64,000 bases of DNA from Vagococcus allomyrinae (GTDB taxonomy: Bacteria; Bacillota; Bacilli; Lactobacillales; Vagococcaceae). The notes beneath the pieces are model-generated. The model was not told the origin of the DNA, made no database searches, and worked only from the letters and a program-made list of their open reading frames with translations. Positions 19,038-27,950 of this stretch are shown one piece after another (the stretch's first letter is position 1; each line of letters starts with the position of its first letter). The translations under genes were made by a program, and so were the position numbers. The stretch lies in contig NZ_JAEEGA010000013.1 of assembly GCF_017829975.1 (NCBI RefSeq), positions 62,001 to 126,000 of the forward strand. The letters are read 5' to 3'.

Positions 19038-19091
19038 CTGTGAAAAACATCACAGAAAACTGTTTACAAATAAAAATAATTATAGTATGAT
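19038..19091 (+). promoter_or_regulatory. adhE promoter with Rex-like dyad
   Basis: TTTACA (19063-19068), 17 bases, TATGAT (19086-19091) form the promoter. Directly upstream, CTGTGA-N6-TCACAG (19038-19055) is a perfect 6+6+6 dyad close to the Rex consensus TTGTGA-N6-TCACAA. Rex senses NADH/NAD+ and commonly controls adhE in Firmicutes. A Crp/Fnr-type factor is an alternative reader of this dyad. Confidence 0.55.
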
Positions 19092-19140
19092 GATTGTGAA
19101 AGATATAACAAAAGAAATTTTCAAGGAGGATTTACATAAT

Positions 19141-21729
19141 ATGGTAGCGAAAAAAGAACAGACAATTGATGTTCCGAAAATGATTGATGAGTTAGTCGTC
19201 AAAGGGAACAAAGCATTAGCGATTATGGAAGATTTTGATCAAGCAAAGGTGGATCACATCGTCCATCAAATGGCTATGGCAGCTTTAAATGCTCACATGC
19301 CATTAGCTAAATTAGCGGTGGAGGAAACTGGCCGTGGGATTTACGAAGATAAAGCCATTAAAAATATGTATGCATCAGAATCTATCTGGAACAGCATTAA
19401 AGATGACAAAACAGTTGGCATTATCAATGAAGATGACCAAAAAGGAATCATTGAAATTGCGACACCAGTTGGGGTTGTCTGTGGGGTTACACCAACGACT
19501 AACCCAACATCAACAACGATCTTTAAAGCGATGATCTCCATTAAAACGCGTAACCCAATTATTTTCGCTTTCCATCCAAGTGCGCAAAAATCTTCTGCTG
19601 AAGCGGCTCGTATCGTTTTAGAAGCAGCGGTTGCCGCTGGCGCTCCTGAAAATTGTATCCAATGGATTGAACACCCATCATTAGACGCGACAAGCGGCTT
19701 AATGAATCACCCTGGTGTGGCAATCGTCTTAGCAACTGGTGGTGGTGCCATGGTTAAATCGGCTTACTCAACTGGTAAACCAGCTTTAGGCGTAGGTCCT
19801 GGTAACACTCCAGCTTATATTGAAAAAACCGCTAAAATCAAACGTGCTGTGAACGATTTAATCGTCTCTAAAACATTTGATAACGGCATGATCTGTGCGT
19901 CAGAACAAGGCATGATCGTGGATAAAGAGATTTACGATGAAGTCAAAGCTGAATTCCAAGCACACCAAGTGTACTTTGTAAAACCAGCTGAACTGAAAAA
20001 ATTAGAAGCAACCGTGATGAATGAAGCGAAAACAGCTGTTAACCCAGCGATCGTTGGACATTCTGCTGACGCTATTGCAAAACTTGCTGGCATTAAAGTG
20101 CCAAAGGGAACTAAAATCTTAGTGGCTGAATTAGAAGGCGCTGGAATTGATTACCCATTGTCATTAGAAAAATTATCACCAGTTTTAGCGATGATCAAAG
20201 CGGACAGCCAAGAACATGCCTTTGAATTGTGTGAAAAAATGTTAGCCTTTGGTTTAGGCCATACAGCGGTTATTCACTCTGAAGACCAAGACTTGCAAAT
20301 TAAATTCGGTATGAAGATGAAAGCATGTCGTGTCTTAATCAATACGCCAGCATCTGAAGGCGGAATTGGTGATATCTACAATGAAATGATTCCATCATTA
20401 ACATTAGGGTGTGGCTCTTACGGTAAAAACTCAGTCTCTAAAAATGTGTCATCAATTAACTTGATCAACATTAAGACATTGGCGAAACGGAGAAATAATA
20501 TGCAATGGTTTAAACTTCCACCAAAAATGTATTTCGAAAAAAATTCAGTTGCTTACTTAGAAAAAATGGAAAACGTTGAACGTGTCTTCCTAGTATGTGA
20601 TGCAGGTATGGTTAAATTCGGCTATGCAGATCTTGTCATGGACACGCTAAGAAAACGTAAAAACAAAGTTCAAATCGAAGTCTTTTCAGATGTTGAACCA
20701 GATCCATCAAGCAACACGGTTTACAAAGGAACCGAAAGAATGGTTGAATTCAATCCAGATACTGTCATCGCTTTAGGTGGTGGGTCAGCAATGGATGCGG
20801 CTAAAGGCATGTGGATGTTCTTCGAGCACCCAGACACTGAATTCTTTGGCGCAAAACAAAAATTCTTGGATATCCGCAAACGGACGTACAAGATTCAAAA
20901 AGCTGAAAAAACGCAATTTGTCTGTATCCCAACAACTTCAGGTACTGGTTCAGAAGTTACGCCATTTGCCGTTATCACTGATAGCGAAACAGGCGTTAAA
21001 TACCCATTAGCTGACTATGCCTTGACACCAGATGTGGCGATCATTGACCCACAATTTGTGATGTCAGTACCAAAATCAGTTACAGCCGATACTGGTATGG
21101 ACGTCTTGACTCATGCCCTAGAATCTTATGTATCTGTCATGGCATCTGATTACACTCGTGGGTTAAGTTTACAAGCCATTAAATTAGTCTTTGAAAACTT
21201 AGAAGCGTCTTGTGAAACACCAAATGAAGATAACCGTGAAAGAATGCATAATGCCTCAGCTTTAGCAGGGATGGCCTTTGCCAATGCTTTCTTGGGAATT
21301 AACCACTCATTAGCTCACAAATGTGGTGCTGAGTACCATATTCCACATGGTCGTACTAATGCGATTCTATTGCCGCATGTGATTCGTTACAATGCGAAAG
21401 ACCCATCAAAACATGCGATGTTCCCTAAATATGATTACTTCCGTGCCCATGAAGATTACGCAGATATTGCCAAATTCTTAGGTCTGAAAGGTAAGAATAC
21501 AGAGGAATTAGTTGAAGCGTTAGCAGTTGAAGTTGGTGACTTAGGTAAGCGTGTCGGTATCGACATGAGCTTCAAAGCCCAAGGTGTCACGAAAGCTCAG
21601 TTGGACAAAACAGCGGATAACTTAGCTGAATTGGCTTACACTGACCAATGTACGACAGCAAATCCAAAAGAGCCATTAATTAGCGAATTGAAAGAAATTA
21701 TCGTTCAAGCCTTTAATGGTATTAAATAA
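19141..21729 (+). CDS. adhE: bifunctional acetaldehyde-CoA/alcohol dehydrogenase
   Basis: AdhE reduces acetyl-CoA to acetaldehyde and ethanol, regenerating two NAD+ during fermentation, and forms spirosomes. The 862-residue protein has an N-terminal CoA-acylating aldehyde dehydrogenase domain (nucleophile in NGMICASEQG, residues near 255) and a C-terminal iron-type alcohol dehydrogenase (GGGSAMDAAKG, TGMDVLTHALESYVS, and NHSLAHKCGAEYHIPHGRTN with metal histidines). The frame opens earlier, but ATG 19141 has AAGGAGG at ideal distance. It has its own promoter with a Rex-like site and a terminator at 21738. Codon use is noticeably biased, as in highly expressed genes. Confidence 0.97.
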   Translation: MVAKKEQTIDVPKMIDELVVKGNKALAIMEDFDQAKVDHIVHQMAMAALNAHMPLAKLAVEETGRGIYEDKAIKNMYASESIWNSIKDDKTVGIINEDDQKGIIEIATPVGVVCGVTPTTNPTSTTIFKAMISIKTRNPIIFAFHPSAQKSSAEAARIVLEAAVAAGAPENCIQWIEHPSLDATSGLMNHPGVAIVLATGGGAMVKSAYSTGKPALGVGPGNTPAYIEKTAKIKRAVNDLIVSKTFDNGMICASEQGMIVDKEIYDEVKAEFQAHQVYFVKPAELKKLEATVMNEAKTAVNPAIVGHSADAIAKLAGIKVPKGTKILVAELEGAGIDYPLSLEKLSPVLAMIKADSQEHAFELCEKMLAFGLGHTAVIHSEDQDLQIKFGMKMKACRVLINTPASEGGIGDIYNEMIPSLTLGCGSYGKNSVSKNVSSINLINIKTLAKRRNNMQWFKLPPKMYFEKNSVAYLEKMENVERVFLVCDAGMVKFGYADLVMDTLRKRKNKVQIEVFSDVEPDPSSNTVYKGTERMVEFNPDTVIALGGGSAMDAAKGMWMFFEHPDTEFFGAKQKFLDIRKRTYKIQKAEKTQFVCIPTTSGTGSEVTPFAVITDSETGVKYPLADYALTPDVAIIDPQFVMSVPKSVTADTGMDVLTHALESYVSVMASDYTRGLSLQAIKLVFENLEASCETPNEDNRERMHNASALAGMAFANAFLGINHSLAHKCGAEYHIPHGRTNAILLPHVIRYNAKDPSKHAMFPKYDYFRAHEDYADIAKFLGLKGKNTEELVEALAVEVGDLGKRVGIDMSFKAQGVTKAQLDKTADNLAELAYTDQCTTANPKEPLISELKEIIVQAFNGIK

Positions 21730-21737
21730 TAACATCT

Positions 21738-21764
21738 AAGCCAACTCATTGAGTTGGCTTTTTT
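21738..21764 (+). terminator. terminator after adhE
   Basis: Perfect 10-11 bp stem AAGCCAACTCA / TGAGTTGGCTT followed by TTTT. Confidence 0.92.
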
Positions 21765-21850
21765 GTCGGAATTCCAGATGCATAAGCTTGAAGAAAACAT
21801 TATAATGTTTATGTTAATTGTCCATGGACTATGTTAGAATTTAACTACTA

Positions 21851-21990
21851 TCTAGTTCCCATTAAATAATCATTCTTTACCGTTAAGCGTTCAGCCAGAA
21901 AAAAGCTGAAAGTACCACTCTTGGCGGATGATTACGCGAATTCTCCAATGGAACTATCTGTCTGATTATTTAACATGATGTATAAATCGA
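21851..21990 (+). repeat. R2 repeat / possible structured RNA, copy A
   Basis: A block containing CAGCCAGAAAAAAGCTGAA, GTACCACTCTTG, GGATGATTACGCGAA and ATCTGTCTGATTATTTAAC recurs in shorter or diverged form at 51331 and 55163 and, on the other strand, at 63050. CAGC/GCTG can form a small hairpin, and AAATAATCA near the left end is complementary to TGATTATTT near the right end. It lies between the adhE terminator and the ROK gene, ending about 20 bp before the latter. Confidence 0.65.
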
Positions 21991-22009
21991 TCTCTAGGGG
22001 GACATATCT

Positions 22010-22900
22010 GTGGAAAATGAAACGTTATTGGTATTTGATTTTGGTGGTTCGGCTATTAAATACGGTGTATGGCATCTTGAGAGCTTGCAGGAGCAGAGTC
22101 AAGTGGTGACACCTAAAACCTTAGCTGAATTTTTACAGACGCTGGTGAGGGTTAAGGAGGCGCTGGAGAGAGACTATCAGTTTACAGGCTGTGCCTGTAG
22201 TTCGCCAGGAGCGGTCAATCAGGCTAAGCGAGTGATCGAAGGCAATTGCGCGATTTCTTTTGTACATGAACCAACTTTCTACCAGTCTTTGGAGCAGGCC
22301 TTGCACCTGCCAGTGACAATTGAAAATGATGCCAATTGTGCGGCGTTAGCCGAAGTGGCTTATGGGGCTGCCGCAGGTAAAGAGGATGTTTTGGCTGTTG
22401 TGATTGGCTCTGGGATTGGTGGAGCGGTTATTAAGCAAGGGAAGATTGAGAAGGGGCACCATTTGTTTGGCGGTGAGTTCGGCTTTATGTTGTTAGAAGG
22501 GGAATGGAATTTTAGTCAGTTGGCAACGCCTGTGGCCATGGCTAAACGGGTGTCGGTCATGAAAGGGCTGACTGAGACAGCCTTGTCAGGAAAAGAGGTA
22601 TTTGATTTGGCGGAAGCAGGGGATGCTATTGCTGAGCAGGAAGTTCAGCGCTTGTATTATTATTTGGCCGTGGGTTTATACAATTTGCAGACCAGTATTG
22701 ACCCGGAAGTGATTGTCATCGGCGGCGGTATTTCGGCCCGAACAGATCTCCTCGCTAAAATTGAAGAACAAGTTGAGTTGATTTTTAATCGGGGACAGAA
22801 AACAGCCATTCGCCCAGATATTCGTCTCTGTCAATTTAAAAATGAAGCCAATCTACTAGGGGCAGTCGCCAACTATCGTGAAGTTCGATTCCATTACTAG
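22010..22900 (+). CDS. ROK-family sugar kinase
   Basis: The 296-residue protein carries the ROK kinase pattern: phosphate-1 loop FDFGGSAIKYG at the N-terminus, catalytic segment ENDANCAALAE (Asp base near residue 105), VVIGSGIGGAVI, and EFGFMLLE. The CxCGxxGC zinc signature of NagK/glucokinase-type ROK proteins is absent, as in beta-glucoside kinases (BglK) of lactic acid bacteria, so a disaccharide or N-acylhexosamine substrate is more likely than glucose. Start is GTG after TAGGGGG. It stands alone between adhE and mreC with R2-A upstream. Confidence 0.82.
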   Translation: MENETLLVFDFGGSAIKYGVWHLESLQEQSQVVTPKTLAEFLQTLVRVKEALERDYQFTGCACSSPGAVNQAKRVIEGNCAISFVHEPTFYQSLEQALHLPVTIENDANCAALAEVAYGAAAGKEDVLAVVIGSGIGGAVIKQGKIEKGHHLFGGEFGFMLLEGEWNFSQLATPVAMAKRVSVMKGLTETALSGKEVFDLAEAGDAIAEQEVQRLYYYLAVGLYNLQTSIDPEVIVIGGGISARTDLLAKIEEQVELIFNRGQKTAIRPDIRLCQFKNEANLLGAVANYREVRFHY

Positions 22901-23069
22901 CAAATGAGTGAATTGGCTGAGACTTGATCGACCGTGATAATCATAAAATTGTGATAAGAATAGTCGAATGATGACGAATCTTCAAGAACTTTATAGAAAA
23001 TGCCACTGATTAATGGTAAAATAGTTCAATGTATGTAGTTTAGAACAGAAAGTATCTTGAGGTGGAACA

Positions 23070-23933
23070 GTGAAAAAGTTCAATTCTAGTAAAAATATAA
23101 TTATAGCCATTATCATCGTGATTGTTGTGGTGTTTGTCGTGACTTTCAGTTCTCAACAACGGAATCAATCGAAAGACTCTGGCGTGGCTCAATCCTTAAC
23201 CAGTGACATTGCCGCGACTGTGGATAAAATTGTCTCATTTCCACTGCGGGCCGTTGAGGGAGGTATTCGCTCAATTGGAAATTTATTCAGTACCTATGAA
23301 GAAAATGATCGCTTAAAAAAACGATTGGATGAATTTTCGGCCATTGAAGCGGAAAAACAAAATTTATTAACTGAAAATGCGGCGTTAAAAGAGCAGTTGA
23401 ATTTAAATGCCACCATTTCGAGTTACGAAAAAGTGACAGCAGGTGTCATTAGTCGTTCACCTGATACGTGGCAAGATATTTTGATCATTGATCGCGGTAA
23501 AAACGACGGTGTTGAAGTGGATATGCCGGTCCTTGGTAGTAAAGGGCTAATCGGTCGGGTGATTGTGGCCAATGCAGCATCAGCAAAAGTGGAACTACTG
23601 ACTTCGACTAACCAGAATTCCAATCATTTTCCGGTGATGATTGTGCCCCAAGAGGGAGAATCTGTTTACGGGTTGATGCAGGAATACGATGAAGAAGAGG
23701 AGGCCTTCGTCATCACCCAACTAAACTCGCTTGATGGTCTCAAAAAAGGGGACAAAGTCACGACTTCCGGCCTAGGTGGCGGCTCACCAAAAGGGTTGCT
23801 GGTGGGAGAAGTGAAAAAAATCAAAGATACTAGTTTTGGTTTGGATAAGGAAGTCTACGTCACACCGATTTCATCTATGTACGACATTCCCTTTGTCACA
23901 GTGGTTAAACGCCTAGCAGGAAGTGACGAATAA
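23070..23933 (+). CDS. mreC: rod shape-determining protein MreC
   Basis: MreC is a bitopic membrane protein that organises the elongation machinery on the outside of the membrane. The 287-residue product has a short cytoplasmic start, one transmembrane helix (residues 10-28), a coiled coil (about 70-110) and the paired beta-domain with ITQLNSLDGLKKGDKVTTSG. The GTG start follows TGAGGTGG. mreD follows within 2 bp of the stop codon. No mreB is in the window. In ovoid cocci MreCD serves peripheral wall growth. Confidence 0.94.
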   Translation: MKKFNSSKNIIIAIIIVIVVVFVVTFSSQQRNQSKDSGVAQSLTSDIAATVDKIVSFPLRAVEGGIRSIGNLFSTYEENDRLKKRLDEFSAIEAEKQNLLTENAALKEQLNLNATISSYEKVTAGVISRSPDTWQDILIIDRGKNDGVEVDMPVLGSKGLIGRVIVANAASAKVELLTSTNQNSNHFPVMIVPQEGESVYGLMQEYDEEEEAFVITQLNSLDGLKKGDKVTTSGLGGGSPKGLLVGEVKKIKDTSFGLDKEVYVTPISSMYDIPFVTVVKRLAGSDE

Positions 23934-23934
23934 T

Positions 23935-24441
23935 ATGGAAAAAAAGACTATCATGAAAATTGTTTTGCCTTTTATCCTGATTATTCTGATGTTACTTGAT
24001 GGGCAGATTAGTAATTTATTACGAGTGGCAACGACTGACAATATTTATCTAAATAGTCACTTATTGTTAATTGGTTTAATATTAGGCTGCTTAAATTTAA
24101 ATAAACAATACATCGTCATCATGTCGGTGATTTTGGGTGTTATTTTTGATGTCTATTATTACAGCATTATTGGTATTAACATGGTATCACTCCCTTTAAC
24201 TGTCATGTTAATTTACGTTGTCTTTGATTTTGTGCGGCCATCGGTTCTGTCGATACTCCTTAGTTTGGTCATTTTTATTACCATCATGGACAGCAGTGCT
24301 TATTTTATACAGGCGATTTTTAAGCTGATAAATGGCGATTTATTAGGATTTATCACAAGAAATCTTGGCCCAACGCTTATATTAAACATCTTCCTGTTTA
24401 TCATCTTAAGCTACCCAATCAAAAAAATTGCGAAGCTGTAA
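23935..24441 (+). CDS. mreD: rod shape-determining protein MreD
   Basis: The 168-residue polytopic protein has five or six hydrophobic helices and a basic C-terminus, as in MreD, the membrane partner of MreC. Similarity is mainly topological plus the family's early DG motif (MLLDGQISN). The ATG at 23935 is preferred over an upstream in-frame codon, with AGGAAG 11 bp upstream. It is translationally close to mreC and followed by the SagA-like hydrolase gene, an order seen in enterococci. Confidence 0.92.
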   Translation: MEKKTIMKIVLPFILIILMLLDGQISNLLRVATTDNIYLNSHLLLIGLILGCLNLNKQYIVIMSVILGVIFDVYYYSIIGINMVSLPLTVMLIYVVFDFVRPSVLSILLSLVIFITIMDSSAYFIQAIFKLINGDLLGFITRNLGPTLILNIFLFIILSYPIKKIAKL

Positions 24442-24476
24442 TTTATTAAGCTTCGAAGGGGGCATTGAAATGTTTT

Positions 24477-24520
24477 TGTAACATAGATATTATCTGACTG
24501 ACATGTTGTTATGTTACAAT
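24477..24520 (+). promoter_or_regulatory. SagA-like gene promoter with candidate WalR box
   Basis: TGTAAC-N5-TATTAT (24477-24493) matches 11 of 12 positions of the WalR direct repeat TGTWAH-N5-TGTWAH. A TACAAT -10 is at 24515-24520, so the box would overlap or abut the -35 region, suitable for activation. TGTAACAT and ATGTTACA also form inverted arms around the promoter. WalRK commonly controls PcsB/SagA-type wall hydrolases. Confidence 0.45.
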
Positions 24521-24589
24521 TCATTCATTGATGAGGAAAACAACTAAAAATTTGTTATACATATAAAAAATGAGTCGGGGGAATGACCA

Positions 24590-25873
24590 GTGAAAAAGCG
24601 CATTATATCTGCTATTATGGTAAGTTCAATTTTGTTAGGGTCAATTGCACTACCAGTTGTAGGATTAGCAGATGATTTTGATACAAAAATTAAGCAGTCT
24701 GAAACTAAAATCAATGAATTAAGTGGTCAAGAAGCTGCTGCTTCTGCACAGTTGGAAACAGTTAAAGCAAACATTGAAGGCATTAAAGCTCAAGCGATTG
24801 AATTACAAGGGCAACAGGCTAAATTAAACCAAGAAATCACTAAATTAGGGACTGAAATTGAAGACTTAACTGTTAAGATCGACAAGCGTGATGCTACGAT
24901 TAAAGAGCAAGCTCGCTCAGTTCAAGTCGACGGTAAAGCAACTAATTATATCGACGCTGTCTTGTCAGCTGACTCTGTCTCAACTGCCATTACACGTGTT
25001 TTCGCTGCGTCTACAATTGTTAATGCCAGTAATGACATGATGAAACAACAAGAAAAAGACAAAAAGTCTGTTGAAACTAAAAAAGCCACATCAGAAACAA
25101 AAGCACAAGAATTAAATGAAACAGCGGTTGAACTTGAAGGGGCTAAAACCCAGTTGGTTGACCAAGAATTACAACAACAAGCATTGGTTAGCCAAATTGC
25201 TGCAGAACGTACGACTGAAGAAGGCAAAAAAGCTGGCTTCTTAAAAGAAAAAGAAGAAGCGGAAGCAGCTCGTGCTGAACAAGCTCGTTTGATTAAAGTC
25301 GCAGAAGAAGCAGCTAAAGCTGAAGAAGCTCGCGTAGCTCAAGAAGCGGCACAAAATACTAATAATACAAACACCGGAACTAACAATAATAGTGGAACGG
25401 ATAATTCAGGTAATGGTAACAACACTACACCAACACCTGGTGGCGGCGGCGGAGCAGTGACACCTCCTTCACCAATTGTTCCAGATCCAATTCCAGATCC
25501 AGTGGTTCCAAATCCAAGTGGTGGCGCAGGAGCGGTTCTTGCTGAAGCGGCTAAACATCTTGGCAAACCTTATGTATGGGGTGGCAAAGGACCTAATTCT
25601 TTTGACTGTTCTGGTTTTACTTCTTATGTCTACCGTGTCGCTCTTGGACGTGAAATCGGTGGTTCAACGATTCCTCAAGAAGGCGCAGGCACACAAATTT
25701 CTGTTTCTCAAGCAGTAGCTGGCGATTTATTATTCTGGGGTAGCCGTGGTGGTACATACCATGTAGCAATTTCAACTGGCGGTGGCGGTTATATTCACGC
25801 TCCAGCACCAGGTCAAAATGTTACTTATGGTTCATCAGCTTACTTTGCACCAGATTTTGCAGTAAGAATGTAA
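24590..25873 (+). CDS. secreted NlpC/P60 peptidoglycan hydrolase, SagA-like
   Basis: The 427-residue exported protein has a signal peptide (cleavage after about residue 27, near VGLADD), a long coiled coil (residues 30-270), a low-complexity Asn/Thr/Gly/Pro linker and a C-terminal NlpC/P60 domain. That domain shows the catalytic cysteine in FDCSGF and histidine in YHVAIS. This is the layout and chromosomal position (after mreCD) of enterococcal SagA, a D,L-endopeptidase that cuts stem peptides during division and releases muropeptides. The GTG start has a GTCGGGGGA ribosome binding site. A WalR-like box lies upstream and a terminator at 25887 follows. Confidence 0.92.
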   Translation: MKKRIISAIMVSSILLGSIALPVVGLADDFDTKIKQSETKINELSGQEAAASAQLETVKANIEGIKAQAIELQGQQAKLNQEITKLGTEIEDLTVKIDKRDATIKEQARSVQVDGKATNYIDAVLSADSVSTAITRVFAASTIVNASNDMMKQQEKDKKSVETKKATSETKAQELNETAVELEGAKTQLVDQELQQQALVSQIAAERTTEEGKKAGFLKEKEEAEAARAEQARLIKVAEEAAKAEEARVAQEAAQNTNNTNTGTNNNSGTDNSGNGNNTTPTPGGGGGAVTPPSPIVPDPIPDPVVPNPSGGAGAVLAEAAKHLGKPYVWGGKGPNSFDCSGFTSYVYRVALGREIGGSTIPQEGAGTQISVSQAVAGDLLFWGSRGGTYHVAISTGGGGYIHAPAPGQNVTYGSSAYFAPDFAVRM

Positions 25874-25886
25874 TCTCAATAAAGCG

Positions 25887-25917
25887 AAGCGAACTCTTTA
25901 AAGGGTTCGCTTTTTTT
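25887..25917. terminator. terminator between the SagA-like gene and the prepilin peptidase gene
   Basis: Stem AGCGAAC / GTTCGCT extended by CTTT/AAAG, followed by seven T on the plus strand. Confidence 0.88.
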
Positions 25918-25922
25918 GTCGG

Positions 25923-26642
25923 TTAATGGACAATCAGACCGAATTGCCAGATTAGTTGACTGATTAAGGCAAAGGTGAGAAAAGGAACGAAAGGAATCGG
26001 TTCAGCTTTTGTTTTTCGACCGCTAATAAGCCCGTAAAATAAGGCTAAGAGACAAGCTTGCAGAAGGACGAGGTTTAATTCTAGCAGGCCTAAAAAGAGT
26101 CCCCAGGAGCTTAATAAGAGGACATCCCCATGACCGAGGCTGTTGGGAATTATTTTTGTCAGACCGGCTAAAAAAAGTAAGCAGATGAGGCCCTCTATCG
26201 CGTGGAGGCTGAAGGGGCTATCAATTAAAAAAATGCTCAGGGCTGTGCAGAGCGTCAGTGGGTAAAAGATCACAGGTTCCACTAATAGGTATAATATATC
26301 GGTCAGACTGAGCAAAAGAGCCGTCAGGATTAACAGCAAGCCGGGGATAAACCACAGGCTCCACAGTTTAGTGGCCGTTAATAAGCAGAACAACAAACCA
26401 GTGACGATTTCAGCGATGAAGGACATCTTTGGATAGGGTTGCTGACAATAGCGACAGTGACCTTTTAAATAGAGATAAGAGGCCACTGGCACCAGATCGC
26501 AAGCCTTTAATGGCGTTTGACACTTAGTGCAATGAGAAGTGGGACGAATAAGTGACAAGCCGAGCGGAAGACGTTCGCTGACGACGGTGAAGAAAGAACC
26601 AAAACAACTGCCAATGCAAAATGATAAAATATACACGATCAT
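25923..26642 (-). CDS. type IV prepilin peptidase (ComC/PilD)
   Basis: This 239-residue membrane aspartic peptidase processes and methylates type IV prepilin-like proteins such as the competence pseudopilins. Two CxxC pairs (CTKCQTP and CRYCQ) form the cytoplasmic zinc domain near residues 38-75. The catalytic aspartates are in SLTDILYLLVEP and GHGDVLLL. Seven to eight hydrophobic helices are present. RBS AAGGAG precedes the ATG. It is convergent with the SagA-like gene. With the ComN-like gene it hints at a transformation apparatus encoded elsewhere. Confidence 0.9.
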   Translation of the reverse strand: MIVYILSFCIGSCFGSFFTVVSERLPLGLSLIRPTSHCTKCQTPLKACDLVPVASYLYLKGHCRYCQQPYPKMSFIAEIVTGLLFCLLTATKLWSLWFIPGLLLILTALLLSLTDILYLLVEPVIFYPLTLCTALSIFLIDSPFSLHAIEGLICLLFLAGLTKIIPNSLGHGDVLLLSSWGLFLGLLELNLVLLQACLLALFYGLISGRKTKAEPIPFVPFLTFALISQLIWQFGLIVH

Positions 26643-26780
26643 AAGGTTTCTCCTTTCCCTTTATAAATAAGATACGAATAAATGGCGAAAACCTTTGAAA
26701 TTTTTCGAATAATCAAGGATAATAGTAATTGAGTGCTTTGTTAGGGTTGAAATACAAAGACTTGGGAAGGTGATACGTGA

Positions 26781-27683
26781 ATGAAACCTGCAAAAAAGTA
26801 TGTATTAATAGTATTAGCCGGGCTTGTTTTCTTGTTAACAGGCTGTCAAAAAGCCATTGAACCAGAAGAGGCTGGCGTTTTATTTGTTAATCGGTTTATA
26901 TATGAAGCAAAAGACGAGCGTTTTGAAAGCAATTTTGTTCAAGGGATGGAGCTTGATATAAAATTGGAAGAACAACGCAAGGAGTTAATTGAAGACTTGG
27001 TGACGAGTTTTAGTGAGTTTGGTGGGGTTATTTCGCCGAAGCAAACCGAAGCTTTTCTGAATCAATGGCTTGAATTAGTCAAAGCCAATGCGAAATACGA
27101 TGTCTCAGCGGTAAAAGAGAATCGTAAAGAAAAAAATGTGACCATTACGTACAGTGTCAGAGGAATTAATTTTCAAGAAGTCTATAAATCGGCCATGGAA
27201 AAGTTGATTGACCGGATGTTGGCTGATTCAGAGCTGATGAGCAATAATGTTAAACTAGGTGATTTAATTATCCAGTTGTTGATGGAATCAATGAAGGAAG
27301 CTGACATCATTGATAAGCCGATTAAAGTGTCCGTGACCATGGAACAAGTTAAGAAGAAGTGGCAACTAGTCGATGCTCGCAGTGAAACGGAGATGGCTAA
27401 TTTACTTTTAGCCTTTATGGCCGGTGTTAATGATTTGGATAAATATGCAGCCAACATGAGTGTTGCCGTAAGTGAAGCGTTAGCTGAGGCCAACAAGCAA
27501 GTTGATCAAGAGTTTTCTGCGACGCCGTCAGACGGGAAAGAGACAGACAAAGAAAAAGAAGTGAGCGAAAACCAGACAGAAGCTGAAAAAGCAGCGGCTG
27601 AAAAGAAAGCTAAAGAGAAAAAAGAAGGCACCGTCGAAACCGTTGAAACGATTGAAACGTATGACGACAGTGAAAAGGAGTAA
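26781..27683 (+). CDS. putative lipoprotein, DUF5105-like
   Basis: The 300-residue precursor has a lipoprotein signal (LLTGC lipobox, residues 18-22), so it is probably anchored on the outer face of the membrane. The body is mostly helical and charged and resembles DUF5105-type lipoproteins of Lactobacillales, to which I assign it only tentatively. From about residue 245 the tail is extremely rich in Lys, Glu, Ala and Thr (EKAAAEKKAKEKKEGT). It is divergent from the prepilin peptidase gene. No function can be inferred. Confidence 0.7.
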   Translation: MKPAKKYVLIVLAGLVFLLTGCQKAIEPEEAGVLFVNRFIYEAKDERFESNFVQGMELDIKLEEQRKELIEDLVTSFSEFGGVISPKQTEAFLNQWLELVKANAKYDVSAVKENRKEKNVTITYSVRGINFQEVYKSAMEKLIDRMLADSELMSNNVKLGDLIIQLLMESMKEADIIDKPIKVSVTMEQVKKKWQLVDARSETEMANLLLAFMAGVNDLDKYAANMSVAVSEALAEANKQVDQEFSATPSDGKETDKEKEVSENQTEAEKAAAEKKAKEKKEGTVETVETIETYDDSEKE

Positions 27684-27950
27684 CACAATGAAACGGGTTG
27701 TTTTGGCAGAGAAGGTGAGCTGTCAAAATGACCTTTTTTTCGCTGTTCCGTGTTATTTAATTCGGTTTCAAGACGTCTTTTTAGTAATTTGACCTTAAAG
27801 ATTTGATTGTTCGTCACCTGCCGAACGATTGATATTACTGACTTTTAGTGGGGAACCCTTAAGCGTTGCTCATCGATGAGCAAAAATAGAGAAGAAAGTA
27901 TGTGATGTTATGAATTAGAATGATAAGCGTCGCAAAGAAAGGCTGGAGAA
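27684..27950. other. intergenic region with an 18-bp perfect palindrome
   Basis: Near 27706-27735 a short imperfect stem before TTTTTTT may terminate the lipoprotein gene. TTGCTCATCGATGAGCAA at 27866-27883 is a perfect 18-bp palindrome, about 70 bp before the next gene; no U run follows, so an operator is as likely as an RNA hairpin. No gene is evident; a 34-codon frame from 27688 lacks support. Confidence 0.5.

Noticed and set aside
27688-27792. 34-codon frame after the lipoprotein gene
   Set aside because: It runs through the probable terminator T run and has no ribosome binding site or recognisable pattern.
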